Numbered from the stretch's first letter, positions 1-9,913 are shown. The stretch is 64,000 nt of DNA from Gracilaria domingensis (GCA_022539475.1 VCMS01000253.1:1-64000), one strand, 5' to 3'. The notes: generated by a model not told the origin, from the letters alone. A program made the numbers and translations.

Positions 1-489
1 ACTTTCCGTTGTGGTGCGTTACTAACACCCAGCTTCGAGGTTTCGGTTTTGCCTTCGAAGCCGGAGTGCTGACTTCGAACCAGACTTCTTTCCAGTAAGC
101 CCGACACGGGAGCTCGTCGTCGAGTACTTCTTCGGGTCGCGGCAGGCGGAGGTTTCTTGCGCTTAGCGACGCCAATAACATATCGCGGGATTGATTGGGA
201 TCCCTTCGTCTCCCGGTCGTACGCGTTGCTGGACTTCTGTGGAGCTATGATTGCGTATCAGACTCGTGTGAAAAAGAAGGGATTATGTTCGGATTATGGA
301 GTGGGGAAACGGAAGCTTCTGGAGTTCTGCTCGTAGTGTGGGGTGAAAAAGCGGAAGGGGGGAAGCTTTGAACCCTTTGCAGCAGGTGTTGGAGACCTTC
401 AGTGGTTCTTGAGCCCTAAGTGAGCTGGTCCATTCCTGTGGCAGACATTCATACCAATTTTCCACATTTCCCATGGCCGTATTTTTCAT
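1..489 (-). CDS. Partial basic-tailed ORF cut by window edge
   Basis: On the minus strand an open frame runs from about 265 to base 1 and leaves the window. It is rich in Lys/Arg/Pro and contains RRSTRRRAPVSG, like the basic tail of the ParB-domain protein at 8.07-8.12 kb (RRSTRRSRRRRK). A second open stretch (489-283, starting MKNTAMGNVENW) lies just upstream on the same strand. A CACAG acceptor-like site near 248 makes a two-exon reading possible. I recognise no family. The similarity of the basic tails may only reflect low complexity. The product would continue to the left of base 1. Confidence 0.3.
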
Positions 490-796
490 TGGCTATGTTC
501 TATGTGCCAGGTCCGTCTGTCAGGTCCCCTCATGATGAAGGTCCTCTGTTCCTTGGTTCAACCTCCTGGGGGTGAGGTGTTAGTTCTGAGGTGTTACTTT
601 TGAGTTGGTAGTTCTCATCGCCGTGGAATATTCTTAGTAGCTCTTTGCTTAGCGCGACAATGCGTCCTTGTGCCACGTTGTCGATTCCTGCAATAATAGG
701 TGTACTGGAATGATGAATGCATTCAATAAATGACGCAGAAGTTATTAAATACACTACAGCAGCTTGTACTACGTCAAACTATAATGCATGGGAGAA
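490..796. other. No confident gene
   Basis: A 74-codon minus-strand ORF (754-530) lies just downstream of the SET region. It could be a further exon of that gene or chance. I see nothing else in this stretch. Confidence 0.3.
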
Positions 797-1494
797 TTAC
801 AAATACCTCTCCCATGGATAGCTGGGTCCATAGTGTACGTACAGTTCGTCGTGTTCATTAATATCCCTTGTAGCCGTCACCAACAATAGTCTATAGCTTG
901 CGAGTGTACCCAATGTGGTAGCTTGATGCTCGGAGGGCTGTCGAATAATAACGTTTGGTAAGCGGCCTTGGTAAGGCTCCATCTCCGCCAAATTCTTCTC
1001 TTCGTCCCCATCCCGGTACGAAGCATCATTGATGTAGCCCGCTATACAGAAAGGAGCGGGTACTACTCAGGCAATCGCAGTATTGATTTCGGAATCATAG
1101 TGAGGAAGCGTCCTGTACATCTGCCCTTTCAGCTTCACTTCCATGCAATACCTCCTGAAACGAGAAACGGTGGCACCGAGCACTCCGCTTCCGTATTTCA
1201 TCTGTTTTGCATTGCTTCGGCTTATGTCATGATATACTATCCCATAGAAGTACCCAACAACTTCTCCTTCCGAGAACGATCTACTACTGAACACTCCATC
1301 TCCACTTATGGGGTGTTTGATATTTGATTTCTTCCTGTACAACCATAAACCTGCTGATTCAGCGGCGAACAAACTCTGTACATCCATCGTCTCCAATGTG
1401 CCTTGGAGATTCAGAGGCCACTCGTGCACCGGTTTCTCCTTGTGCTGCGCGATGAGACTCGGTTCTCTGCAAAAGTTGCGATGTAGGAATTGAT
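797..1494 (-). CDS. SET-domain segment (C-terminal part of MTase-SET gene)
   Basis: This is a SET-type lysine methyltransferase fold, expected to transfer methyl groups from S-adenosylmethionine to protein lysines, classically histone tails. The N-SET signature is visible (GDGVFSSRSFSEGEVVGYFYG). An AGYINDASYR stretch stands where the family has its R-F-I-N-H-S motif. The C-terminal signature is ATRDINEHDELYVHYG, followed by a short aromatic tail (YPWERYL), as in many SET domains. The INDAS variant of NHS is unusual, so activity is uncertain. An in-frame TGA lies at 1067-1069. A pyrimidine-rich acceptor (CTCCTTTCTGTATAG, ending near 1043) follows at once, so this may be an intron rather than a real stop. 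The segment follows the DNA methyltransferase on the same strand with no gap, which suggests one fused protein. No post-SET cysteines are seen. Confidence 0.68.
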
Positions 1495-2419
1495 ATGAAA
1501 CGGAAACATTGGTATGGAGGGAATCCTTTCGGTGCGGTCCATATACGCGAGGTTCTTTGCTTCCCTTCCGGGAACTTTGTCTGTACTAAATACGAGGCTT
1601 GAACGACCTCATTACTGACAGTTATTCTTGCGTTGAACTCGTTACCCCAAACCTTCCTCGCATACATCACTACAGCATTGTGTTCAGCATGAGCGAAGCA
1701 CTGCTCATCCCTCTCACATCCAATGAAGCGTCGGGGCTCTTCCATGTCCATGCACGCCAAGGCACCGGAAAATGTTCCACTATAGGGATCAACCACAACG
1801 TCCCCGGGATTTGAGAACCTGGCAACGAGTTCCTTTAGCATTGCCCTCGGTTTCTGTTCGGGGCGAACCTGAACCCAGTGTATTTTGGAACGCTTCTTTA
1901 CCCTCCAACGGAGTCCTTCACCAGCCTCCAGATGCGAAACCTGATCGATAATGGAGTAATGCCCGGGGTACTGCGTCGGAACGTAGTTGAAAGTTTTGTA
2001 GTCCACCATCACCTTCTGCTCCTCGTACGCGTTTCCATTCCGGACTCCGTGTACGGCATACTCGGTTGCAGAACACAACAGTGTTGTGTTCCTTCCGGCG
2101 TTCTTCAAAGTGTGCGTACGAGAGCGAATGAATTGCATGGGGTGGGGTCGACTAAGAACGAAGCACTTTGCCTCCCGACTGCATTCTCCGATTTGTGCTC
2201 AAGTAGAATCTCCTCCCAGGCCGCGAACTGTTCGATAGTACAGAACACTATAAAATGACCGCCAGGGCGAAGCATTGCGGCCATCATTTCTGCAGTATTA
2301 ACCATATCTTCGTCGAGAAGCTCATCATGCTCACTGTCACGTATATCATAAGGTGGGTCCGTGAGTACGAGTTGAACATTGATCTCTAGGGAATTATCGG
2401 AAGGGGAACAGTGTACCAT
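1495..2419 (-). CDS. Beta-class DNA N6-adenine/N4-cytosine methyltransferase domain
   Basis: Catalytic motif IV, LVLTDPPYDIR, is encoded near 2360. It is followed by a variable region and then by motifs X and I near 1840-1750 (EQKPRAMLKELV, then GDVVVDPYSGTFSGALAC and RRFIGCERD). The order IV then I is the circularly permuted beta class that makes N6-methyladenine or N4-methylcytosine in DNA. The DPPY motif fits amino-group methylation rather than 5-methylcytosine. The frame changes once around 2105-2140, where two open frames overlap, and again at the upstream junction (2394-2419). This points to mutation or sequence error in one long gene. It sits between a 537-residue upstream region and a downstream SET domain. 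ParB-methyltransferase pairs are familiar from phages and plasmids, and a ParB-domain gene lies divergently next door. Confidence in the family is high. Current function is doubtful. Confidence 0.8.
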
Positions 2420-4007
2420 GAGCCTCCACTAACTCTTCATAACCAACGCAATGCATAGAGAACTGTTGCTCCATGTTCTTTCTGACCACACCGAGAGCCT
2501 TCGTCGTCCTTACATCGCCAAAGTCGTTAGGTGGAAGAACACCATCAGGAACATTAGAAAGGGGGTGCGCTCCACCGTCATCATCATCCGTGTCGTCTAT
2601 GACAATGACGTCCAACGGACCCGGGTCTGCACCGGATGTTTTACTGGATGTTTTACCCACCGCCCTAGCCATTGGCCTGGAGGAAATGGTTCTCTGTGCC
2701 GTAACCGTATCCTCAATCTTCACTGTGACCGTGTTGCTTCCTTTCTGACGTCCTGACAGAGTGGCCCGGGATGGCTGCTGGGAAGGTCTCAGGTTCAGCT
2801 GGACAAAAGCGGTAGGAAGAGTAGCCAAATACTCATTGGAGAAAGCATCAAAACGAGATGGAACCCGTGTCCGAAGTCTCCTTCGAAAGCCTTCCAGCAG
2901 TTCCCACTTGGTAGTAGCGGACATTTTGTACAGAAATCCGTTTAAGAAAACCTTGTTCAAATCGGACAGGAACTCTTTTGACAAATCCCTCAGTTTGGTA
3001 TCGATATCATCCGAAAGGGTGTGAACACAAGGCACAGTAGCGTTGACCTCTATGGTTGGCTTCACTTCGATCCCCAATGTTTTGAACACCGATGCTGGGC
3101 TGTATCCGGAAGAACGGGACTCAATTGCGCTGAAAGAAAGCGTCGCTTTCTCCATGGCAAGAAACGGTAACAGCATTTGTTCGGCGTCACGAAATCTAAG
3201 ACTGGAAGCAAAGGAATCCCATCCTAGACATATCATTTGCACAGCATAACCCATCCGCCTTATGTGCGCTTGGTTTGACATGACGAAACCATCCACAAAC
3301 GGCACATGTCTCCGAGAACCAGTTGCAGTCCTCGCCTTCTTCGCGACTGGGAGTCGCCTCTCCATAGTGATACGCGTCACTAGGGATAGATAGAGCAACT
3401 GCTGAAAACGAGTAGCAGGCTCAATCCGGAAGGTAGTTTTCTTCGTCTGCTTGGATCCGGGACCATGATCTTTGAATAAGTCATTCCAGAACACACGCTC
3501 CCTAAAAGAATTCGCTCCATCCACATTCTTATCCAAACGCCATTCGAAAAGATCCCTCACCCGACGATCCTGACTCCAGTCATCCACGTCAATGATACGG
3601 ACATACTTGTAGACCCGACTTATAAACCTAACATTGGTACTTATCTTCACCAGCTCCTGCGGCGTATAGTTTGCGTACGTGCTCTTCGTAACCTCCGTGA
3701 GAAATTCCCGTGCACAAGCCAGACTGGCACGGTTTGCGAAACCGTACTCAACCAGACCCGTGTATCCAACCTGACGAGGGGAACCAATGCCGCCTCGAGA
3801 CGCCGCAAACGAGTCTCTCAGCTCGAGAAGTATGCTGAACAAACGAAGAAACCGCGTCGCCATAATATCCTTCTCACCGGAGCTAGACTCCGTAGATGCC
3901 ACAGAAGATGCGGTAGTCGACATCGCTCTGCTGTTAAGACCACAGGAGGGTCTGTTTTCGATGGGCGCCATGTAATTCTCGCAAGAATTCGCGAAAGCGG
4001 AATACAC
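2394..4007 (-). CDS. Unknown 537-residue protein upstream of, probably fused to, the MTase
   Basis: A clean 537-codon ORF that I cannot assign to a family. It has a Ser/Thr-rich start, a mostly alpha-helical region (residues about 50-370), and a disordered basic/Ser-rich region. It then has an acidic stretch with a hydrophobic core, DVIVIDDTDDDD, at about residue 460. That stretch matches the SUMO-interacting-motif pattern: a hydrophobic core followed by acids. Its last codons overlap the methyltransferase frame by 25 bases, and a one-base shift would run one into the other. I therefore infer an N-terminal module of a single protein with MTase and SET parts. It reads away from the plus-strand ParB/oxygenase gene across a palindrome-bearing intergenic region. 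Confidence 0.6.
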   Translation of the reverse strand: MYSAFANSCENYMAPIENRPSCGLNSRAMSTTASSVASTESSSGEKDIMATRFLRLFSILLELRDSFAASRGGIGSPRQVGYTGLVEYGFANRASLACAREFLTEVTKSTYANYTPQELVKISTNVRFISRVYKYVRIIDVDDWSQDRRVRDLFEWRLDKNVDGANSFRERVFWNDLFKDHGPGSKQTKKTTFRIEPATRFQQLLYLSLVTRITMERRLPVAKKARTATGSRRHVPFVDGFVMSNQAHIRRMGYAVQMICLGWDSFASSLRFRDAEQMLLPFLAMEKATLSFSAIESRSSGYSPASVFKTLGIEVKPTIEVNATVPCVHTLSDDIDTKLRDLSKEFLSDLNKVFLNGFLYKMSATTKWELLEGFRRRLRTRVPSRFDAFSNEYLATLPTAFVQLNLRPSQQPSRATLSGRQKGSNTVTVKIEDTVTAQRTISSRPMARAVGKTSSKTSGADPGPLDVIVIDDTDDDDGGAHPLSNVPDGVLPPNDFGDVRTTKALGVVRKNMEQQFSMHCVGYEELVEAHGTLFPFR

Positions 4008-4198
4008 GGTGGCGATGAAACTCGCTGGAGGAGTTCTCGAAAGAGTAGTAGACGGTGGTGATGAACCGTTATTCTAAATTCGTATTTGAGCGGGTATTAG
4101 TCGTACACAGGAGGGTGTGAACAGGGTTGCGAGAGCGGATGTAGTACGCAGACTTGTGTAGAATCACCTAGTAGTGACCCCCCTGGTGGCCGGATGCG

Positions 4199-4312
4199 AC
4201 GTGTTCAGACCGCGGTCTGGACCGCGGTCAGCCGAGTTCATAGCCGAAATCATGGCCATGATCCCGGCTATGAACTCCGCTGACCGCGGTCCACACCGCG
4301 GTCTGAACACGT
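4199..4312. repeat. Giant palindrome, copy 1
   Basis: 114-bp inverted repeat with 57-bp arms, no loop and about 4 mismatches, centred on atcatggccatgat. Each arm contains two copies of the palindromic decamer gaccgcggtc (CCGCGG core), so the whole has nested dyads. The flanking ggtggccggatgcg on the left matches copy 2, but the right flank does not, so this copy looks truncated on the right. Confidence 0.9.
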
Positions 4313-5332
4313 TGGAAGCAGGTATCAGGCCACGTGTAGAGGGGGTTGTAGCGCGCATGGGGCAGATGAGATATGCTCCTATACGACTCAGAATCGCCGT
4401 TTTCCGCCACCGACCGGCTCCCACATCATTATGTGCATCATCATCATAGCCGCCATCATGGGGCTGCATACAAATCTCCTGTACGCTCTCCGCCTCTACT
4501 CTCGCCGCTTGCGCTCCAACGTCGACGCGCACCCAGAGAGCGGTTGCATTGCGCAGGCGCAAGGCGTTCAGACGCCATCGTCATCGCAACATTTGACCAC
4601 CCCATCCGTCGCACTCAACAACAAGAGCGTCCGGAACAACATGCAGCTTAGGTCTTCCCACTTTCCGTACTGGTAACAGCAATGTAGTAACAAGCATGAC
4701 GTTTTACAGCGCTCACATTCCTTTTCGCCAGGCGTCCGCTGCGCCTTTGACGTAATGAAGGCGACCGTCGCAAGGCGCAATCACCCATAATAGCGCTGCC
4801 TTGACGACTGCAGCCGCCGTGGCCCAAGCGGCTGATCTCGGTATGCCTAATGACTGCGCTACACACCCACCGCCGGGCTGGATGTCTGTCTCAGGCGCTT
4901 AGTTTGATACGAGCTAGCACATATTGCGTGGGTTGCACTTTCTGGCTCACACCGTGTTGATGATGCAGCGCCAACACGCTTCTTAGCACCCACACCAAGA
5001 GCAGAACACGTCAATGACACGATCTGTACAGTCGCCGCCCGCCACTGAACGTGATGAGGGTCCTTCTGAGACTGCTTTCACGACAAACAGCCATGATCAT
5101 AATACCCGTACAATTGCGATTGGTGCTGCCATAACTACCCTAATTCTCGAATGTCTCTGCTCTTCGGCATTCAAACTCAACATCGAATAAACTTAATCCG
5201 CGCGAAATTGTTTCTTGTCTCTGTGTAGATACGTATAAACTGCGATGTGAAACGACAAATGTGCTCTGCGTGGCTCTACTCAGCTCTACGTTGTACCCTA
5301 CAACCTGCTTTCCTACCCCCGTAGGGTGGCGG

Positions 5333-5474
5333 GGTGGCCGGATGCGACGTGTTCAAACCGCGGTCTGGACCGCGGTCAGCGGAGTTCATAGCCAAGATCA
5401 TGGCCATGATCTCGGCTATGAACTCGGCTGACCGCGGTCCAGACCGCGGTCTGAACACGTCGCATCCGGCCACC
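5333..5474. repeat. Giant palindrome, copy 2
   Basis: 142-bp inverted repeat with 71-bp arms and about 3 mismatches, no loop, from ggtggccggatgcgacgtg to its complement. It is the same family as the palindrome 1.14 kb to the left and is more complete. It could be a fold-back MITE, a replication or resolution site, or a cluster of protein-binding dyads. Near-perfect arms suggest recent origin or maintenance. Confidence 0.9.
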
Positions 5475-5793
5475 ACAGGAGGGTACCAGGGGGGAAACCA
5501 TGAGGGTTGATCATGCTGTCTGGTATGCATCTAAGCCTTCTACACCCTCTCTAACCGCCTGTACCACTCTTTCAAAGTGACGCGAATGTTCACACGAGCA
5601 TTTCCGCGAGCTGCACTACAAGTATGCGATACGAACGGGTGCGACACTTCAACCGACAGCGAATCGTGTACCGTGTTCAAACCGAGCGGGTGCTCCGTTT
5701 GCTGACGTGATCAGAGCATTATACGATTACCGCTTTGTTCTGCATTCAACCTTTATAGGTGTTTGACGAAGCTAAATTCAAACACGCTATATA

Positions 5794-8595
5794 ATGGAGC
5801 CAAGAGGATTGGGGAACCGGCAGATGAGGCGCTCCCGAAAGCCGCTGAAAGTTCGCAGCCCCATGGCGCCGCATCTTCGAAGTGCGAAGAAGACAAAAGA
5901 AGGAGGGAAGAAGAGTAATGAGGAAGCACAGAATCCGGAGACGAGTGTGAGCTCTAACCCGGGAAAAGCGATACCAGCACCGGGGGACAAAGTGACGCTT
6001 CTTATCGCGGGGAATGGAGGGGACAAGGTCCCAATTGGCACGGCTGATGTGGTGGCCATCGAGTCTGCCGGCGACGGAAAAGACTATCGAAGAGAAATGC
6101 ATGGTCACACACTGGAAGGGAAACCGGGAGAGGATATAGTCGGTATATGGCGAGCTGATGTATCTAAGGAGCTCCATACACCGTACCCGTATCCCTTTAA
6201 GTGTACGGATGAAGACTCCATTCCGAAGACAGTTGCGGACTTAAACAAGATGGGTTCTTATGCTTGGGACTTGAACTTCATGGCTTCGGGTGAGACCGTT
6301 CAGAACACCACGGCGCAGGTGCCCGGTGAGAAATCAGAGCATACCAATGCGGCGTCCACGACAGGAGGGAAACGAGTGCGTATGGCGGAAACACCGAAAC
6401 CCCCGCGTACACCGAGTGGGAAGCGGTTGCCACCTCAGGTAGCCCATGGCAAAACATCAGGCAAACAACAGAAGAACAAAAGGGGGAAGGAAGTACCGCC
6501 CCCAGCGCCTCGGCCTGTGCCTAAAACTCCATCTAAGCGAGACCAGGATGGTACAAAGGTATGAACTGCACAATTGACCGCAACTCCAGAGAGTGCGGTC
6601 TCTGCATTACGGAAGCAACCAGCGATGAATGTACAGTCTGGGTCGTCCAGAAATAGCACTGCTGAAGCGATTGCAATTGCTGGGAGTCGCAGTGGAGCTA
6701 GGATCGAAGTTGTGGATGTGGATGAAGTGGATGATGATGACGTTGTCTTGGTGAAGGAGAGCTTGGCTGGAAACGTCAATGAACTATTCGACGAAGGTGA
6801 TGAATTACCTTCGGATGACGTGGATATGAGTCTGGCGTCGCTCAAGTTCACCCTGGACCATTATGAGTACGAGTCCGTGAAGGTCGACATCGACCTAATC
6901 GAAATCCCGGACGCAACTGTGAGAGGGACAGTTCGGGAGCATGTTGAAGCTCTGAAGGCGGAGATTCGAAGGAAAGGGTTTCTTCAGGCCCTTGGAACGA
7001 TTAGTGTTGCATTTTTGATCACGGGTAAGTCCGAGAAGGAGATGGTGGAGGCCAATCGCGTAAACGTTACGTGTATCCTCATAGATGGGGCTTATCGTCT
7101 TGTGGCACTCAAGGAACTATGTGCGGAGGATGCAAAGATAAGGAAACTGTGTAAAGGACTTACCGCTTCCTTATGGAGGAGAAAGGATGGACAAAAGATG
7201 AAAACGAGGGAGCTTCTGAGCCTGGGTAATGCTTTGAACGATGGACTAAAGCAGGGCCGACTTATGAACTTCGCTGACAAGGTTCATTCCATTGTATCCT
7301 TTATAACCGCGATGGTTGAAGAGGAGAAGAAAGTGTTGAACAACACGACAATGACCGCTGTAGCGGGTGCCTTAAGTGTATGCGGAATCATAGGTCAGTA
7401 CCATATCAGGCATCTATCGAGGTTTGCGGAGATGGGTTTGAAGGTGGCCAAGAGTCCTCGATTACTGAAGCATTTGGAAAGTTTGTGTCGGGAGTATAAT
7501 GAAATTGGTATTACATGTATCTCCAGTGATGAGTTCTTTTCTATGGATGAGGACACAACCGATTTCACCCTGGACGCCCTGGCAGTATATTTTGCGAGAA
7601 GACGAGAGTCCAAACTGAAGGGCCGCTTTGAAGATATACGAAAGTATTTCTTTATATGCTGCCGGTCCCTAAATGGGCTGGCCGTTGAAGTATCGAATAG
7701 AAAGAGACTGTCTCTAAAGGAAGCGTACGAGATGCAGATTGAAGTCACTAGGTTTGAGAAACTCAGCCTTCGTGAGTATCTTGCCACACAGGCCGCACGC
7801 CTGGAAACCGCAGCGACAAAGAAGCTTTGGGGCGGAAAGATATCGAGAAGGGTAGTTTATGCTCTTGAAAAGCTGAAGAAGTCCGCCGGGGTGGATTTCA
7901 ATTCGACTGTGGCGCCGTCTGCTACGGCGGGAGGGGGAAAAGCGACCACGCTTAGGACCCATGTCACTAAACCGGATACTCGGGCGTCGCGTTCTAAACT
8001 TGTTAAGGCGAAGAATGCCGGGGAAGACGTTCAGGAAGTGGTAAGTAACGTGGTTTTAGAGGAGCCAAGTGGTGCGGGGTTGAGAAGGAGCACCAGAAGA
8101 AGTCGTCGACGAAGGAAGATGACGAGCGATAACAACCCCAGAGCTCAGAAGAAGGCGAAAGTAAACGAAGTGCCCCAAGATGAAACATTTGTTATCAATC
8201 ATCTGCGTAAGCTCGGAGGGAAAGGGGTCAGAAGCTTCCTCAAAGCTCATCGAATCTCCTTCAGCAGCGACACGGACTCTGACTCAGCGCCGAATGTTGA
8301 GACGCGAGGAGACGACACGGATCCTTTCGACGACACAGTCCCGGAAATTCTACCGCCGGGGCTGAAGAAAGCAGACGAAGGACCTTACGAGGGGGGGCAT
8401 TCGCGGTTGAAAGTGTTGAAAGTAGTTCCTACCAAGTGGCCTGCTAGAGTAGACGGGATTAAGTCGGTATATCTGTGGATGGATGCGATACATCTCCAGA
8501 AGGAGCACCGAGGCCGTTTTTCGAGCCGAAGGACTTTAAAGGAGTACATCAAGCTGTGTTTTGGCATGCTGCGTATAAGGGTCAGAAGCTTCTAA
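5794..8595 (+). CDS. ParB-like domain protein with En/Spm-like N-terminal region (two exons)
   Basis: Exon 1 (5794-6558) starts MEPRGLGNRQ. After a basic region comes a segment (KVTLLIAGNGG, IGTADVV, GIWRADV, PYPYPF, TVADL, GSYAWDL) whose pattern resembles a domain (DUF8039-like) of plant En/Spm-associated proteins; this is a weak inference. An in-phase 78-bp intron removes the only stop (TGA at 6562-6564). Exon 2 has an acidic SIM-like stretch (VVDVDEVDDDDVVLV) and then a ParB/sulfiredoxin-type fold: IEIPD, REHVEALKAEIRRKGF, and ILIDGAYRLVALKEL near 7078-7122, which matches the ParB GxxR box with A in place of the second residue. Helical and highly basic tails follow. ParB folds bind nucleotide and DNA or act as nucleases. 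No HTH was identified with confidence. The frame ends 53 bases before the oxygenase ORF, and the two may be one gene with a frameshift. Confidence 0.68.
6559..6636 (+). other. Spliceosomal intron, 78 bp, phase 0
   Basis: Donor AAG|GTATGA and acceptor TGTACAG. Removal joins codon 255 of the upstream frame in phase to the downstream 673-codon frame and eliminates the in-frame TGA. This is the only acceptor nearby that keeps the frame: the alternative CAACCAG at 6622 does not. Confidence 0.7.
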
Positions 8596-8599
8596 CGAG

Positions 8600-9679
8600 G
8601 CGGTAGGAGAAGGGGAGGTTGATGATGGGACCCTATGGGCGGAGGCAGTGAAGAACGATTCCGTCGCCTATATGTATTTTGTGAATAAGAAGGCTGAGCT
8701 TCGGGAGAGAGGTTTCTGTATTTTGGAAGGCTTTGATTTTGACAACGACCTTTTGAAAATGGCTGAAAGTCCCAGCAAGCTCATCGATGGGGATGTAAGC
8801 GTCGCGTTATTGGACTTCTTCAAAAAACGTTTCGAAGAAGCTCCAGACCTCAGGGTACCAGAGAATCGAACTACATGGATTTATATAATCAACGCGGACA
8901 ATGGGAGGTATATGACGACGAGAAGAGGTATAGTGGACGAGCTGGAGAATAGACCGGAGACGCATTTGCTTGTGAAGAAGAGGGCGTTGTTCGATGCTCG
9001 GCTTGGTCAGATATGTGCGGCGTTGGGGCTACAAGACAACAAGCAACCGAATGAGAGAATGTATGCACCGAAGACCGGAGGGAGGATCTTATGTACCGGA
9101 GTGGCTTGCCAGCGACAGCAACTACATACCGACTTCGAGACCTTGACAAACGAAGACAAGCTGGAGGGGAAGAACCCGGGGTACTTTGTGATGGTCTCTG
9201 GAACTGTTTCGTTCCGACTTTGGATATGTGAAGGATTCCACAGTCACTTTGCTGTAACAGCAAAGGCATTTGAAGGATTGGCACGAGGAATGGTGGTGAG
9301 AAAGTTCTTTTTCCCACCTATGTCTGTGTTTATTGGGAGGGGGGATGTATTTCATGCCGGTGCGGGCACTAAAGATGGAAGATTTCCGGAAAACCCACTG
9401 TTTTGCTACCATATGTATATGGTACCAGAGAAGTACAGTTTGCCGGATGCAGTTCATCTGAATCACCATTTTCGACCGACTTTTGTGGAAGAAGATGACC
9501 TCATGAGAATGAAGGACAACACAGGTGGTCCTGCGGTGGACATAGAATTGGTAGAGGATGGGGAGGACCAGCACGAAGAGGATGAGTTGACGGTCGAGGA
9601 AGAAGACAGCGACGAAGAAGACGAGAACTATGAAGCGCAGGGGATGGAGGAAGAGACAGAGGATGGGGAGGAGAACTGA
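8600..9679 (+). CDS. 2-oxoglutarate/Fe(II) dioxygenase-like protein
   Basis: The displayed ORF begins at a GTG (8648), but the same frame stays open upstream to the end of the ParB gene, so this is probably the C-terminal module of that gene. It starts with an oxygenase-like ERGFCILEGFDFD. The iron-binding pattern is visible: H-x-D in QLHTDFE (residues 160-162), distal His in GDVFHAGAG (236), and an Arg nine residues later (245) where 2-oxoglutarate is usually held. Between them lie strand-rich segments of a double-stranded beta helix. The tail is very acidic. Such enzymes hydroxylate or demethylate proteins or nucleic-acid bases. The substrate here is unknown, but the methyltransferase and ParB neighbours make DNA a plausible one. 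JBP/TET relationship is not proven. Confidence 0.66.
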   Translation, partial: AVGEGEVDDGTLWAEAVKNDSVAYMYFVNKKAELRERGFCILEGFDFDNDLLKMAESPSKLIDGDVSVALLDFFKKRFEEAPDLRVPENRTTWIYIINADNGRYMTTRRGIVDELENRPETHLLVKKRALFDARLGQICAALGLQDNKQPNERMYAPKTGGRILCTGVACQRQQLHTDFETLTNEDKLEGKNPGYFVMVSGTVSFRLWICEGFHSHFAVTAKAFEGLARGMVVRKFFFPPMSVFIGRGDVFHAGAGTKDGRFPENPLFCYHMYMVPEKYSLPDAVHLNHHFRPTFVEEDDLMRMKDNTGGPAVDIELVEDGEDQHEEDELTVEEEDSDEEDENYEAQGMEEETEDGEEN

Positions 9680-9913
9680 ACGAGCCATGAATTTATGATT
9701 TTACGATATTGTAGTTGACGAGTGGATATCCAGAGATGTCGTCACCATGTTTTGTTGTTGTTGAAGATATTGATTGTTGTTTTGCGTAAAAACCTATGTC
9801 ACAAGTGCTATATATATGTTCATATGTTTCCACAAAGGGAATTCATTAAGAAAGAGTTCAATGTTTGTTCTTTATCTATGTACTACTAATAACTATCGTA
9901 GTTAGTGTTTCAA

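Larger units (their letters stand above)
4008..5793. promoter_or_regulatory. Divergent intergenic region with two giant palindromes
   Basis: A 1.8-kb gap between two divergent large genes. It carries two related palindromes (4199-4312 and 5333-5474). The short ORFs that cross it are palindrome translations and are not credible. A TATA-like stretch (ctatataatgg) sits immediately at the start codon of the plus-strand gene (about 5787-5797). Any promoters for both blocks must lie here. Confidence 0.5.

Noticed and set aside
968-1327. 119-codon plus-strand ORF over the SET region
   Set aside because: Antisense shadow of the SET-domain frame, which carries the recognisable motifs.
4164-4562. ORFs across palindrome 1 on both strands
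   Set aside because: They are translations of the inverted repeat and its flanks; the same peptide arises on both strands and from both copies.
6435-6851. 138-codon minus ORF opposite the ParB gene
   Set aside because: Ser/Thr-rich shadow of acidic and basic low-complexity coding sequence on the plus strand.
9122-9688. 188-codon minus ORF opposite the oxygenase
   Set aside because: Antisense of a frame that has the HxD...H pattern; hydrophobic runs come from the acidic tail read backwards.
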